A DNA stretch of 64,000 nucleotides from Cytophagales bacterium (lineage in GTDB: Bacteria; Bacteroidota; Bacteroidia; Cytophagales; JAAEPT01). The stretch covers positions 62,001-126,000 of the forward strand of contig JAAEPT010000128.1 in NCBI GenBank assembly GCA_024232295.1, given 5' to 3'. Below, piece after piece: positions 62,756 through 64,000 of the stretch. Below the pieces are notes generated by a model, which searched no databases, had not been told where the DNA came from, and saw only the letters and a program-made list of their open reading frames with translations. Each line of letters opens with the position of its first letter. The stretch's first letter is position 1. Position numbers and translations under genes: made by a program.

Positions 62756-64000
62756 ATGAGAGAATATATAGGACATATTGGACACCTCTCGGTGATAATT
62801 AGTTTTGTGGCAGCCGTTTTTGCTACGGTAGCATATTTCTTGGCAGCACAAAATGAAGAGAAAGATTTAGAAAGCTCCAAAAGTTGGAAAAACTTTGCAC
62901 GTATTGCTTTTGGAATTCATGCGTTTAGTGTGTTTTTGATTGTATTTTCATTATTCAACATCATTTACAATCATTATTATGAGTTCCATTATGCTTGGAA
63001 TCATTCATCCAATCACCTCCCTGTTTATTACATGATTTCCTGTTTTTGGGAAGGGCAAGAAGGTAGCTTCTTATTGTGGATATTCTGGCATGTAATGTTG
63101 GGAGCAATTCTTATGTTTACCAATCCAAAATGGGAAAATAGAATTATGACAATCTTCTTAGGAGTGCAAATTTTCTTGACTTCTATGATTTTGGGAGTGG
63201 TACTTGGAGATTTCAAATTGGGTAGTTCTCCCTTTATTTTGATGAAGGAGGTAATGTATAATGCTCCTATCTTCCAAAGTAATCCGAACTTCATTCCAGA
63301 AGATGGAACAGGATTGAATCCATTATTACAAAACTATTGGATGGTTATCCATCCTCCTACCCTTTTCTTAGGCTTTGCTTTTACACTGATTCCTTTTGCT
63401 TATGCTATCGCTGGTTTTTGGAAAAAAGACTTTACCAACTGGGTAAAACCCGCTTTACCTTGGACAATTGTTGGTGCAATGGTACTAGGTGTTGGTATTT
63501 TGATGGGAGGATATTGGGCTTATGAAACACTAAACTTTGGTGGGTATTGGAACTGGGATCCAGTAGAAAATGCTGTGTTTGTTCCTTGGTTAGTCATGAT
63601 TGGAGCAATCCACATCATGATTCTAGGAAAAAAGACAAGTACAGTTATCAAATGGTCATTTATCCTTACAGTAACTACTTTCTTACTAATCTTATATTCT
63701 ACATTCCTTACAAGAAGTGGAGTATTAGGGGAAGCTTCTGTACACTCATTCACTGATTTAGGATTGTCAGGACAGTTATTAGTTTACTTACTTGCATTTG
63801 TAATACTTACTATTGTATTAGCATTTGTTCGTTGGAAGAATGTTCCGGGAGAAGAATCTACAGGTTCGATGTATTCCAAAGACTTCTGGATCTTTATTGG
63901 TATTGCTGTCTTAGGTATTGCAAGCTTTCAAGTAATTGTGGGAACTTCTATTCCTGTTTTCAATAAAATTACAGCTGCTCTGGGCTTTAGTGGTAAAATG
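62756..64000 (+). CDS. ccmF: CcmF, cytochrome c heme lyase (partial, cut by the window end)
   Basis: The reading frame starts at ATG 62756 and stays open for all 415 codons to the window end, so the gene is truncated only by the window. It has many membrane segments, CFWEGQEGSFLLWIFWHV near the start (CcmF family), HPPTLFLGF, and the WWD heme loop GGYWNWDPVENA near residues 260-271. CcmF attaches heme from CcmE to apocytochrome CxxCH motifs. It is the last visible gene of the ccm operon. Confidence 0.94.
   Translation, partial: MREYIGHIGHLSVIISFVAAVFATVAYFLAAQNEEKDLESSKSWKNFARIAFGIHAFSVFLIVFSLFNIIYNHYYEFHYAWNHSSNHLPVYYMISCFWEGQEGSFLLWIFWHVMLGAILMFTNPKWENRIMTIFLGVQIFLTSMILGVVLGDFKLGSSPFILMKEVMYNAPIFQSNPNFIPEDGTGLNPLLQNYWMVIHPPTLFLGFAFTLIPFAYAIAGFWKKDFTNWVKPALPWTIVGAMVLGVGILMGGYWAYETLNFGGYWNWDPVENAVFVPWLVMIGAIHIMILGKKTSTVIKWSFILTVTTFLLILYSTFLTRSGVLGEASVHSFTDLGLSGQLLVYLLAFVILTIVLAFVRWKNVPGEESTGSMYSKDFWIFIGIAVLGIASFQVIVGTSIPVFNKITAALGFSGKM

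Noticed and set aside
63028-63756. Several open frames on both strands near the window end
   Set aside because: The region is explained by the uninterrupted ccmF frame from ATG 62756 to base 64000, with CcmF motifs throughout; the others are chance frames.
1-64000. CRISPR arrays, insertion sequences, prophage or defence island
   Set aside because: No regularly spaced repeats, transposase, phage structural genes or defence-type gene clusters were recognised; the gene content is ordinary chromosomal.

Overview
The window reads as chromosomal DNA of an AT-rich member of the Bacteroidota, most likely a Cytophagales-type gliding bacterium. The signs are: lipoproteins of families I know only from this phylum (DUF4270, a DUF4836-like protein), a DUF3127 protein, a glycogen synthase reduced to its GT5 half next to panC/panD, a TonB-dependent receptor, a Bacteroidota-type Ccm cluster, promoters with the -7 element TAnnTTTG and no clear Shine-Dalgarno sequences. 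I see no rRNA, tRNA, CRISPR array, insertion sequence, prophage or flagellar gene. No gene-free stretch exceeds 300 bases; the two longest are 41747-42027 (a doubtful small ORF plus a terminator) and 59970-60173 (a promoter for the ccm genes).

Layout. 1-4617: an AhpD-like protein, then cheB, hemH and a Na+/H+ antiporter on the minus strand. 4779-6791: glyS and a convergent small helical protein. 6927-17593: a tight eleven-gene chemotaxis operon, in order: membrane GAF/PAS sensor, CheZ-like protein, STAS protein, CheY, CheA, CheW, YfiR-like secreted protein, receptor, CheR, a histidine kinase-like protein without its phospho-accepting His, and CheD. With no flagellar genes in view, it probably steers gliding or pili. 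17588-22142: MATE exporter, MoxR ATPase, SH3 lipoprotein, ChrA. 22119-27061: nucleotide-sugar operon ugd-acyltransferase-galE-rfbB-rfbA. 27178-33036: xerC, hpf, coiled-coil protein, tatC, a large secreted protein, ridA and a membrane protein.

33100-38529: DUF3127 protein, rfaE2, a flippase-like membrane protein, panD and panC on the minus strand; half glycogen synthase and DUF4270 lipoprotein on the plus strand. 38578-44269: GNAT, TPR protein, recQ, rpiB, YjbQ protein and a lipoprotein. 44345-50186: a marR-fadN-fadA-fadE beta-oxidation operon with a perfect 30-bp palindrome in front. 50307-56125: TonB receptor, a stand-alone HD hydrolase, and a membrane polyferredoxin/flavoprotein pair. 56291-59969: DinB-like and NRDE proteins, a GT-C glycosyltransferase and pheS. 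60174-64000: cytochrome c maturation genes ccmB-ccmC-ccmD-ccmE-ccmE'-ccmF, the last cut by the window end.

The most interesting material is the chemotaxis operon. Its second gene carries a CheZ-style D-x3-Q motif and an acidic-hydrophobic tail, making it a candidate CheY-P phosphatase. The same operon encodes a pseudo-kinase, a secreted YfiR-like protein, and several proteins that share short LF-ending motifs. Next come the duplicated ccmE, in which one copy lost the heme-binding Cys, the palindrome in front of marR-fad, and the polyferredoxin/flavoprotein pair.
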